Assembly (NCBI RefSeq): GCF_000285575.1
Contig: NZ_HE611055.1
Coordinates: 9,574 to 51,870, forward strand
DNA: 42,297 nucleotides
Reading direction: 5' to 3'
DNA from: Clostridium senegalense JC122
GTDB lineage: Bacteria > Bacillota > Clostridia > Clostridiales > Clostridiaceae
Part shown: positions 35,133-42,297 of the stretch, piece by piece
Position numbering within the stretch: position 1 is the first letter of the stretch
Layout of the letters: each line of letters starts with the position of its first letter
Notes under the pieces: generated by a model
Seen by the model: only the letters and a program-made list of their open reading frames with translations
Database searches by the model: none
Told to the model about the DNA's origin: nothing
Translations under genes and position numbers: made by a program

Positions 35133-36311
35133 TCATTTTTCAAAGTCAAATTCATATATATTAACTCCTTTTACAACTCTATTAACAACCCCACTTGGAC
35201 AGGGATTATCAATATTTATCCCCAAACTCCATGCTTTATAAAATGCTAAAAATTGTCCAACTATTATATATTGTAGTGATTGTATAATATCAGTATAATT
35301 ATCTTCTATAAGGGTATTAAAATTTAATAAATAGTCATAAAATCCTTCTATTTCATTTAACTCTTCTCCAACTGCAATTATAATATTTTCTTTCTTTTCA
35401 CTATGCATTTCTTTTAATAAATCAATTTCATATTTTCTTTTATGCTTATCTTTTGAAATATAAAAAACAGTCACTGTTTTATCATTTATAACTGACTTTG
35501 GACCATGTCTAAATCCTAATGCAGTATCATAACTAGAATTTACCTTTCCATTAGTAAGCTCTAGCATTTTAAGTGCAGACTCTCTAGCTATTCCTTTTAA
35601 AACCCCTGTTCCTATATAAACTATCCTTTCAAATTCTTTCATTGCTATGTTTTTTATATTATTTATATTATTTGTTATAAACTTTTCATTTAAATTTATA
35701 CAGTATTTAATACTAGATATAAGATTATCTATATTATTAATTTCAAATATTCCAATTGCAGTTAAAAGCATTGTAGTAAAACTACTAGTCATTGCAAATC
35801 CTATATCATTACATTGTTTAGGCATTAATACAGTCAAATCTTCATCACTATTTGTAAATTTTCTATACAAATTTCCACTTTTATTACAAGTTATAATTAT
35901 TTGATTTAATTTTTTCACTATTTTTTCAGCAATACTCACAGTTGCAACACTTTCAGGACTATTTCCTGATCTTGCAAAAGATACCATTATAGTTTCTGTA
36001 TCCTCATACAAATATTCTAATGGATTTAATACTATGTCTGTTGTAGCTATACATTCTACAGATTTTTTAAACTTTTTACTTAAATATGGTGCAATAACTT
36101 GTCCCACAAAAGCTGAACTACCAGCACCAGTTAAAATTATTCTGGTTTCTTTTTTATTGAATTTTTTTAAAAAATTTTGTATTTTATAAGCTTGATTTTT
36201 TATATTATCTAAACTTTGCATCCAAACTTCATTTTGTTGAAATATTTCTTTTAGTGTATAATACGAATTTCTTTCTTTTAATTTTTCTAATGTAATTCCT
36301 ACTTTTTCCAC
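35133..36311 (-). CDS. agaS: AgaS-type SIS-domain sugar-phosphate isomerase/deaminase
   Basis: 392 residues with two SIS domains. The first contains RIILTGAGSSAFVGQ near residue 55 and SFARSGNSPESVA near 110, the second SALKMLELTNGKV and LGFRHGPKSVI. AgaS converts galactosamine-6-phosphate to tagatose-6-phosphate with release of ammonia. The neighbouring aldolase and PfkB kinase use exactly that product. I place the start at the GTG at 36311, five bases from AGGAGGT; an ATG ten codons earlier would put the ribosome site inside the gene. It follows the kinase gene by 13 bases, so the two are probably coupled. Confidence 0.9.
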   Translation of the reverse strand: MEKVGITLEKLKERNSYYTLKEIFQQNEVWMQSLDNIKNQAYKIQNFLKKFNKKETRIILTGAGSSAFVGQVIAPYLSKKFKKSVECIATTDIVLNPLEYLYEDTETIMVSFARSGNSPESVATVSIAEKIVKKLNQIIITCNKSGNLYRKFTNSDEDLTVLMPKQCNDIGFAMTSSFTTMLLTAIGIFEINNIDNLISSIKYCINLNEKFITNNINNIKNIAMKEFERIVYIGTGVLKGIARESALKMLELTNGKVNSSYDTALGFRHGPKSVINDKTVTVFYISKDKHKRKYEIDLLKEMHSEKKENIIIAVGEELNEIEGFYDYLLNFNTLIEDNYTDIIQSLQYIIVGQFLAFYKAWSLGINIDNPCPSGVVNRVVKGVNIYEFDFEK

Positions 36312-36324
36312 AATATACCTCCTA

Positions 36325-37312
36325 TTATATAATATGTTCATTTTGCTTACATAACATTAAATTATCAATAAAGTTATTAACCTTATTTATATCACTATTA
36401 ACACTCTTAAACGCCATTAAGCAAGCACCTAGCTCTGGAGGAAGTATTGGTTTTACTAAAGTAATATTCTCATAGCATAAACTATTCATTAGTGGTGTAA
36501 GTATTAAGTTTTTTGATTTAAATACTCCTCCTGAATAAGACAAAAGTATTTCTTCATCCACTTTGAAATTTTTAATAAGCGCCTTTACAATATTACTTAA
36601 CTCCAAGGCAGCTTTGGTAAATACATTTTTACATAATGCATCTCCTCTAGTTGCTGCTTCAAAACATAATTTTGATATTTTTGCTATTTCTTTTCTTTTA
36701 TCTATTAAGTCATTAGTAAAATATTTTATAATATCAAAGTTGTTGTTTAAATTAAAGTATTTTTTAATCAAGTAATATAATAATGTCTTTTCATATCTTC
36801 CATCACACTGTTTTGAAAAAAATCTCTAAAGTTTTCTTTCCTATCCAATAGGCTGACCCTTCATCTCCAAATTCTGGACCCCAACCACCAACTCGAGTTA
36901 TTACACCCTCCTCATTTAAAGAAATACCAATTGAACCAGTTCCACTTACAATATGAATTCCTTTTTTTCCAATAAGAGATCCATTAATACTTATTATTCC
37001 ATCATTTTCAACTATAAATTTTTTAACAAAATGAAACTCTTCTTTAACTATTTGATCTATAATTTTCGTTACATTTACTACTTCTTTATAACTTGGTATT
37101 CCTAAACCTACAACAATATCATCTTTTTTTATATCATTTATATTGCATAAAATTTCTTCCATCAACTGATGTAGTACTGTTTTTATACCATCTTTTCCTA
37201 TTTGATAATAATTTAAACTTCCTTTATACATTGTATATTTAATTTTTCCATATTCATCACATAATACTGCTTTTGTTTTACTTCCCCCTCCATCTATTCC
37301 TAAAAAATACAA
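36325..37312 (-). pseudogene. BadF/BadG-family N-acetylhexosamine kinase, frameshifted
   Basis: First gene of the amino-sugar operon. An ASKHA-fold kinase with GIDGGGSKTKAVL (residues 5-17), the sugar-binding VSGTGSIG near 123 and GGWGPEFGDEGSAYWIG near 142. The frame stops at 36803, but another frame continues the same protein without loss (SKQCDGRYEKTLLYYLIKKYF) and ends at 36325 after SYSGGVFKS and PELGACLMA. One extra T in the coding T7 run (complement at 36816-36822) would give about 328 residues, the usual length for the NagK-like branch. It would phosphorylate GlcNAc or GalNAc taken up without a PTS. Start TTG with AGGAG upstream. Read error or real inactivation is undecided. Confidence 0.82.
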
Positions 37313-37436
37313 AATCTCATCTCCTAAAAAGTAGATTTTAAATCTTATACTTTCCTTTCAAAATTTACTTAAAGTATCTACCTAGTTCCTTTAGAAAGTT
37401 TTATTTACTTGTATCATTATATGGTTCAATCTATTT

Positions 37437-37546
37437 CAAAACTTGGATACCCAAAATAGTGAGACATGCTCTGAATCAACCAAATTCAATATTACATTTT
37501 GTATAAAATTATTAAACAAATTTAAATTAGAGCTCGTTTCCCTATA
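37437..37546 (+). repeat. Dispersed intergenic repeat, copy 4
   Basis: Plus orientation, upstream of the amino-sugar operon. It matches the complement of 32796-32931 in long blocks: AAAACTTGGATACC, AAAATAGTGAGACATGCTC, ACATTTTGTATAAAA, AAATTTAAAT and a TCGTTTCCCTATA tail. It is inverted relative to copy 2, so the two face each other around the pfkB-aldolase-agaS-kinase genes. The rest of the 386-bp gap 37313-37698 holds the operon's upstream region (no clear promoter hexamers) and a terminator. Confidence 0.8.
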
Positions 37547-37639
37547 TTTATATATATTATAAAAATATAAATTATACCTATATTTTTTATTTATATATGT
37601 TATGTGATTCCACAATCTTAATTTAAATTAAAATAAAAA

Positions 37640-37680
37640 GGATGTTTCAAAACAAAATTCAATTTTATTTTGAAACATCC
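37640..37680 (-). terminator. Terminator of the HEAT-like repeat gene
   Basis: A 13-bp perfect stem (GGATGTTTCAAAA, 37640-37652 with 37668-37680) and 15-base loop, 18 bases beyond the stop codon, with A/T runs on exit. Confidence 0.88.
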
Positions 37681-37698
37681 AAATTATAATAAACTTAA

Positions 37699-38790
37699 TT
37701 ATAAACTTAAATTAACATCTTTTAAATCATCTAATTTATATTCCACTCGACGCTGTAAACAATCTATATTTTTAATTTTAACATTATTTATTTTTGCAGT
37801 AGCTAATAACTCTCTTTTTAAATTTAATATACTTTTATTATAGTTTTCATTTTTAACAATATCAGCTATATAATCAATATATTTAACTTCATAACTTTTA
37901 CATAATGCTGATGCTAATACTCCTCTCATTGTTTTTGTATTTTCTTTTTCAAGCAATTTAAAACATGTTTCTGCTGAAAAATCTGTTTTAATACTCTCAA
38001 ATACCATTGATATATATAATCTAATTGACGTATTATTGCATTCTAACATTTTTTTATAAACAGCTTGTACAACTGTATCTCCACCAATTTTACTTAAAGC
38101 TTCTCCTATAACTTCATTAGTTAAATCATCATTTTCTTTTAATTTTGAAATTAAAATATTTATACAACTTTTATTCCTTAATTCACCTAATATATAAACT
38201 AAATAAATTATATAATACTTGCTATTTTCATTTTTTAATTCTTTGATAATATAATCCAAATTTAAATCTTTCCTATCACTTAAGATTTTACCTATATTTA
38301 TTCCTTTATTATAATCAAAGTCATTTTCTTTTCTTTCTTCATTGTTTTTTGCTAAATCTTTTAATTGTTTTAATAAGTTTTCAGTTGAACATTCATCTAA
38401 AGTTTTTAATTTATTATAATGCTCAAATAATTCCAAACTACTATCTTTATTAATAAAAATTTTTTCTTGTATTTTATCATAAAAACTTTCTATAATATCA
38501 ATTCCTTGTTTAATTGTTAATGTCACTATGTTATTTTTAAAATATATATCTTCACCATAATCTAAACTCATTAGTTTATTAATTTGAGTTTCGTTAACAT
38601 TTAAATTTTCACAATTAGCCATTAAATAATTTCTTTCAAAAGAATCGTCATACTTTCTTATGGCATCAATAACCCTATCAATAATCTCATTATCCCTAGA
38701 GTAACTCTCATTAAAATAACTTAATGCTGCACATCTAACAATAAAATCATTAGAGTTAATTAAATCTTTCATATAATTCTCATTTACCAT
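37699..38790 (-). CDS. HEAT-like alpha-helical repeat protein, unknown role
   Basis: 363 residues, nearly all predicted helical, Glu/Lys/Asn-rich, without signal peptide or membrane helix. Helix pairs of about 30-35 residues with the spacing of HEAT/armadillo repeats are visible: VRCAALSYFNESY near residue 18, YIIYLVYILGELRNKSCINIL near 195, VIGEALSKIGGDTVVQAV near 226 and TMRGVLASALCKSY near 285. Such proteins scaffold other proteins. The ATG has AGGAGGG upstream. It is a single gene with its own terminator and is divergent from the peptidase gene. I cannot assign a partner. Confidence 0.7.
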   Translation of the reverse strand: MVNENYMKDLINSNDFIVRCAALSYFNESYSRDNEIIDRVIDAIRKYDDSFERNYLMANCENLNVNETQINKLMSLDYGEDIYFKNNIVTLTIKQGIDIIESFYDKIQEKIFINKDSSLELFEHYNKLKTLDECSTENLLKQLKDLAKNNEERKENDFDYNKGINIGKILSDRKDLNLDYIIKELKNENSKYYIIYLVYILGELRNKSCINILISKLKENDDLTNEVIGEALSKIGGDTVVQAVYKKMLECNNTSIRLYISMVFESIKTDFSAETCFKLLEKENTKTMRGVLASALCKSYEVKYIDYIADIVKNENYNKSILNLKRELLATAKINNVKIKNIDCLQRRVEYKLDDLKDVNLSL

Positions 38791-38970
38791 TAAAATGCAC
38801 TCCCTCCTAATATTAAAGAAATTTAGTTATTTTACAAACCAATGTAAATATTTTGTAATCATTTACATTATTATACTACATACTTATTAATATAACATAA
38901 ACAATATGTAAATTATGTAAATTATTTTAACTCATATATTTATCTTATAATTTTTATACATAAAACACAT

Positions 38971-39019
38971 AAATAAATTAAAGATTTATTAATAAGGTTA
39001 ATAAATCTTTAATTTATTT
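38971..39019. repeat. Perfect 22-bp inverted repeat between divergent genes
   Basis: Arms of 22 bases (38971-38992 and 38998-39019) are exact complements around the 5-base loop TAAGG. They lie between the divergent HEAT-like and peptidase genes, where no transcript should end. A large operator, a cruciform, or the terminator of a lost gene are possible. I see no gene in the rest of this 377-bp gap (38791-39167). Confidence 0.8.
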
Positions 39020-39167
39020 GTATATTTTTAATTAAATATATATTACAATTATTATATATATGGTTATTAGTTTATTTGTTAAATTATTTTTTTAACTTAA
39101 AAAACCATATAATTATGTAGGTTTAATTAAATTTTAAATTAATATAAATGTATTGGAGGAGATTATT

Positions 39168-40244
39168 TTGAAACAAAATAGACTTAACAAAGTTATAGAG
39201 GGAATGAATGATAGAAAAATAACTCAACTGCTAATATCTGATCCAGCAGCCATTTTTTACTTAACTGGAAAGTGGATTCATCCTGGTGAAAGATTGTTAG
39301 CATTATATTTAAATATTAATGGGGATCATAGATTATTTATAAACAAATTATTCCCTGTACAGGAAGACTTAGGTGTTGAAAAAGTTTGGTTTGACGATAA
39401 TAGTGATGCTGTAGAAATAATAAATAACTACATAGACAAAGACAAAACTTTAGGTGTTGACAAAAATTGGCCTGCTCGTTTCCTTTTAAGACTTATGCAG
39501 CTTAAAGGTGATTCTAACATAGTAAATGGTTCTATAATAATTGATACTTGTAGAATGTTTAAAGATGAAGAAGAAAGAGACTTAATGAGAGCATCTTCTA
39601 AAATTAACGATATGGCTATGGAAAAAATACAAACTTATATAAAAGATGGACTTAGTGAAAAACAAATGGCTTCAAAACTTTTGGAAATATATGAAGATCT
39701 TGGAGCTGAAGGATTTTCCTTTGACCCTATAATAGCTTATGGAGCAAATGGTGCAGATCCACATCATTGTAATGATAATTCTATGGTTAAAGAGGGAGAT
39801 TCTATAATTATAGATATGGGCTGTGTAAAAGATTCTTATTGTTCTGATATGACAAGAACTGTATTTTATAAGAATGTATCACCAAAATCTAAAGAAGTCT
39901 TTGAGACAGTACTTGAAGCTAATAAAAAAGCTATATCAATAATTAAACCTGGCGTAAGATTTTGTGATATAGATAAAGCTGCTAGAGATTATATTGATTC
40001 TAAAGGATATGGCAAATACTTCACTCATAGAACTGGTCATTCAATTGGACTTGAAGTTCATGATCTTGGTGATGTATCTTCTGTTAATACTGATGCTGTT
40101 CAACCAGGAATGATATTTTCAATTGAACCTGGAATATATATTCCAGGTGAAGTTGGAGTGAGAATAGAAGATTTAGTTCTAGTTACAGAAGATGGTTGTG
40201 AAATTTTAAATGAATTTAATAAAGAATTAGTAGTTATAGGATAA
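39168..40244 (+). CDS. Xaa-Pro aminopeptidase/prolidase family protein (M24)
   Basis: 358 residues: an N-terminal creatinase-like domain (about 1-125) and a C-terminal pita-bread metallopeptidase domain. All metal ligands are visible: Asp in IIDMGCVKDSYCSDMTRTV, His in HRTGHSIGLEVHD, Glu in FSIEPGIY and Glu in VRIEDLVLV. It should release N-terminal residues before proline, or cleave X-Pro dipeptides, in the cytoplasm. The start is TTG at 39168-39170, six bases after GGAGGAG; an in-frame TTG five codons earlier overlaps that site. Monocistronic. Confidence 0.93.
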   Translation: MKQNRLNKVIEGMNDRKITQLLISDPAAIFYLTGKWIHPGERLLALYLNINGDHRLFINKLFPVQEDLGVEKVWFDDNSDAVEIINNYIDKDKTLGVDKNWPARFLLRLMQLKGDSNIVNGSIIIDTCRMFKDEEERDLMRASSKINDMAMEKIQTYIKDGLSEKQMASKLLEIYEDLGAEGFSFDPIIAYGANGADPHHCNDNSMVKEGDSIIIDMGCVKDSYCSDMTRTVFYKNVSPKSKEVFETVLEANKKAISIIKPGVRFCDIDKAARDYIDSKGYGKYFTHRTGHSIGLEVHDLGDVSSVNTDAVQPGMIFSIEPGIYIPGEVGVRIEDLVLVTEDGCEILNEFNKELVVIG

Positions 40245-40249
40245 TTTTT

Positions 40250-40296
40250 AATGTACTATTCTTAGAATAAATTTTATTATTTTGAGATAGTACATT
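40250..40296 (+). terminator. Terminator of the M24 peptidase gene
   Basis: Outer arms AATGTACTA (40250-40258) and TAGTACATT (40288-40296) followed by a T run, 6 bases beyond the stop codon. Confidence 0.8.
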
Positions 40297-40430
40297 TTTT
40301 ATTTATATAATATAAAATTTAATTTATTATTTTAAGTCATAAATTATACACTAACATAAATATATTATCATATTATATTATGTAAAGTATCTTATATAGA
40401 AAATGTACTGATATAAAAGAGGTGCAAATT

Positions 40431-41228
40431 ATGAAAATTGGGGGAAGATCTGGTCATAATCCATTAGCTCCAGGTGCTAGTGGTATAATTGATGAAACTA
40501 CTGAGGCTAGAAAAATATTCTTATATTCTAAAAAATATTTAGAAAAATCTCATCAATTTATAGATTGTTACCCTGGGAATATGAATGACGCTAATATAGA
40601 ATTAATGTGGGGTATAAATAAAGCTAATTCATCAAATGTAGATTTTTTCTATTCTATTCATTTAAATAAAGCGTATGATTCATACAACGGGGCTATTGGT
40701 TCAGAAATTTGGGTTCATCCAAATTGTAGCCAAGCTACTAAAGATAAAGCTAATAGAATATTGAGTAATTTTCAAAAACTTGGCTTTATCAATAGAGGCA
40801 TTAAATTTTCAACTGAACTTGCAGAACTCAACTCTACTTCTATGGAAGCTATGATAGTAGAATGTTTTTTCTGTGAAGCAGTAAAAGATGTTGAATTATA
40901 TAAAAAATTTGGTGAAGATAAATTAGGTTTTGCTATAGCAAATGGAATTGATCCTACAATACAAAACTCTACACCAACACCTGAGGTGAATAAAATGAAA
41001 AATTTAATTATATATAATAATGATGTAGATAAAAGAGCTGCAGAATATTTAGCTGATTTTCTACTTTCTCCTGTAGTAAGAGAAAGTAATTATAACGCCG
41101 CTACAATGCCTGCTGAAAAGATTTTTGTAGTTGGTGGCGGTGTAAAAATTAAAGGTGATATTAGATTAGAAGGCAGCGATAGATATGAAACTATTAAGGC
41201 TGTTTTAAAATATATGAATAAATTATAA
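40431..41228 (+). CDS. Phage-type endolysin: N-acetylmuramoyl-L-alanine amidase with C-terminal wall-binding domain
   Basis: 265 residues. Residues about 1-175 form an Amidase_3 zinc amidase: His in GRSGHNPLAPGAS, Glu in DETTEAR, His in YSIHLNKA and the catalytic Glu in MIVECFFCE. A Thr/Pro linker (about 178-187) leads to a C-terminal domain (189-265) ending FVVGGGVKIKGDIRLEGSDRYETIKAVL, the layout of clostridial phage endolysins such as CD27L. No signal peptide, so release would need a holin or lysis; none is nearby, and no other phage gene is in the window. Start at the ATG at 40431 with AGAGGTG upstream. A second ribosome site precedes the wall-binding domain. Confidence 0.9.
   Translation: MKIGGRSGHNPLAPGASGIIDETTEARKIFLYSKKYLEKSHQFIDCYPGNMNDANIELMWGINKANSSNVDFFYSIHLNKAYDSYNGAIGSEIWVHPNCSQATKDKANRILSNFQKLGFINRGIKFSTELAELNSTSMEAMIVECFFCEAVKDVELYKKFGEDKLGFAIANGIDPTIQNSTPTPEVNKMKNLIIYNNDVDKRAAEYLADFLLSPVVRESNYNAATMPAEKIFVVGGGVKIKGDIRLEGSDRYETIKAVLKYMNKL
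40983..41228 (+). promoter_or_regulatory. Internal ribosome site and start for the endolysin wall-binding domain
   Basis: GAGGTG (40983-40988), a 6-base spacer and an in-frame ATG (40995-40997) sit exactly at the linker/domain boundary. Translation there would give a separate 77-residue wall-binding domain (MKNLIIYNNDV...). In the clostridial phage endolysin CTP1L, such a secondary translation product is known to join the full enzyme and regulate it. Here the element is seen; use in the cell is inferred. Confidence 0.65.
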
Positions 41229-41237
41229 GGTATTTAT

Positions 41238-41273
41238 AAAAAACAGGAATGGATATATGTCCATTCCTATTTT
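41238..41273 (+). terminator. Terminator of the endolysin gene
   Basis: Arms AACAGGAATGGA (41242-41253) and TCCATTCCTATT (41260-41271) with one mismatch, followed by T residues; 13 bases after the stop codon. Confidence 0.8.
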
Positions 41274-42015
41274 AAATAAAACTTTATACTTTATACTTTA
41301 AATTCTATAGTCCCTAATTAGATTGGACAATGTTAATTTAGATATTTACAATTATATTAATAAAACTAGAAGAGCTATAATATGTAAAAAGTTGTTTTTA
41401 AAAGAAATTTTTCAAAATAACAAATAATCATTTATGCTAAATAGGTTCTTGAATCTGATAGTAATTCTCTAATAGCTAAAAAACAAGAAATAACTTCAAC
41501 ATTAAGATTAATAAAAAATTAAAAAATTTATGAAAAACTTAAATTTGTTAGATTTAAATAGAAAATGCACTTTAAAACAAGTGTCATGCTTCTGCAAAAT
41601 TAGAACAATAATAAAATCAAACCAATTATGCCAAATGGATATAAATCATGCGTTCATTGCTGTAACAAAGTTAACCACTTATATTACTTCTATAATTAAT
41701 GCGTTTTATAGAAAATTTATACACACATCAATAGATTTATCTATAACTTATGAAGTTATGATAAAAGTATTATCTCTTTTGCAATTGGACATTCAAATAG
41801 TAATTTAGTATTTAAAACTTTTAATATAATTTACCCAAAGCATGTCTAGTTTATCACATTGCTACACAACACTTCTATCGAGAATATCAAAATCTGAAAT
41901 AAAATTAAAAAGCTATGATAATCTGAACAAAATCATCGCAGATATCAAAAACATATTAACTTATAACATCTATAGATTATAAAATATATTTATTAGAGTC
42001 TGTGATACAAAATAT
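41274..42015. other. Stretch without a recognisable intact gene, possible decayed element
   Basis: About 740 bp. Base composition is slightly less extreme than true spacers and an open frame of 92 codons exists on the plus strand (41530-41808), but its ATG lacks a ribosome site and the peptide matches nothing I know. Short peptide-like stretches occur in all three plus frames, broken by stops, as in an eroded coding region such as an old insertion sequence or phage gene. I cannot name it and see no terminal repeats. Confidence 0.3.
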
Positions 42016-42039
42016 AGCTAACCACAAAAGTGATTAGCT
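42016..42039 (-). terminator. Hairpin downstream of the right-edge gene
   Basis: Arms AGCTAACCAC and GTGATTAGCT (one mismatch) with loop AAAA, about 68 bases past the stop codon of the right-edge gene. Moderate T content on exit. Confidence 0.5.
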
Positions 42040-42106
42040 TATAATATTTTATTCTTTCAACCTTCTACTTAACACTTAGAAGATTATTAATTCTGTAAAC
42101 TGCCAT

Positions 42107-42297
42107 TTACTTAACTATTTGTAATTTTAATTCTGTTTCATTTCCATTACTATCTACAGCTTTTAGTAATATAAAGTCTCCATTTTTAACATCTTTAACA
42201 TCTACTGAGAAATCATATCCATTTACTTCTGGTCCTACAGGTGTTGGATAATCTGATACTTTAATAAGTTCACCATTTACATAGAACTTATACCCCC
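42107..42297 (-). CDS. C-terminal end of a probable secreted or surface protein (partial)
   Basis: An open frame enters from the right edge and ends at TAA (42107-42109), giving 62 visible residues: GYKFYVNGELIKVSDYP early and ending AVDSNGNETELKLQIVK. Alternating short strands with ...DFSVDVKDVKNGDF and DSNGNE turns are typical of immunoglobulin/fibronectin-like modules that end clostridial secreted glycosidases and proteases. No LPXTG anchor is present at the end. The main domain lies outside the window. Confidence 0.65.
   Translation of the reverse strand, partial: GYKFYVNGELIKVSDYPTPVGPEVNGYDFSVDVKDVKNGDFILLKAVDSNGNETELKLQIVK

Noticed and set aside
40431-41228. Prophage
   Set aside because: Only the lysin is phage-like; no integrase, structural, holin or packaging gene and no attachment-site repeats were seen in the window.
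41530-41808. 92-codon plus-strand frame in the gene-poor stretch
   Set aside because: No ribosome site before the ATG, no recognisable domain, and surrounding frames are broken; not listed as a gene.
1-42297. CRISPR arrays, tRNA/rRNA genes, riboswitches, intact insertion sequences
   Set aside because: No regularly spaced repeats, no tRNA-like or rRNA sequence, no riboswitch core that I recognise, and no intact transposase were seen.

Overview
The window is very AT-rich with short AT intergenic spacers, strong GGAGG-type ribosome sites, frequent TTG/GTG starts and strictly anaerobic gene content (hybrid cluster protein, 2-hydroxyacyl-CoA dehydratase-type Fe-S proteins, Rex-type operator at ldh, ATP-type PEP carboxykinase). 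This fits a chromosomal segment of a low-GC Clostridium (sensu stricto). I cannot name the species from the sequence alone. Most genes lie on the minus strand, largely as single genes closed by their own hairpin terminators.

Layout. 0-6 kb: lipid and envelope genes (plsC-type acyltransferase, a membrane-anchored ComEC-like metallo-hydrolase, undecaprenyl-diphosphatase, a degenerate transglutaminase-like membrane protein) and pckA. 6-13.7 kb: HIT protein, nucleoside hydrolase, an ATP-driven activase plus double-cubane-type dehydratase-family pair, a flavin reductase, ldh with a Rex-type box, and a LysR regulator divergent from a YeiH-type exporter. 15-23 kb: dsdA, two tandem TM2-domain genes (one frameshifted), an APC permease, a proteasome-fold (Ntn hydrolase) gene broken by two frameshifts with a coupled 46-residue ORF, hcp with a palindrome centred at -41.5, and a 63-residue protein. 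23-30 kb: YtcJ-type amidohydrolase (frameshifted start region), patatin phospholipase, SulP transporter, and a CrtI-like desaturase next to a short cis-prenyltransferase.

30-37.3 kb is a minus-strand amino-sugar operon: sugar kinase (frameshifted), AgaS-type isomerase/deaminase, class II aldolase, PfkB kinase, NagA-type deacetylase and a Gfo/Idh/MocA protein. Together these would take N-acetylgalactosamine (or a related N-acetylhexosamine) through phosphorylation, deacetylation, deamination/isomerisation, a second phosphorylation and aldol cleavage. No transporter or regulator for it is in the window. A dispersed intergenic repeat family (four copies seen) sits inside and around this operon and at the left edge of the window.

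37.6-42.3 kb: a HEAT-like repeat protein, an Xaa-Pro-type peptidase, a phage-like endolysin whose cell-wall-binding domain has its own internal ribosome site, a stretch without a recognisable gene, and the C-terminus of a probable surface protein running off the right edge. Five single-base frameshifts, at least four of them in A/T homopolymers, hit four genes; read error or real decay cannot be separated here.
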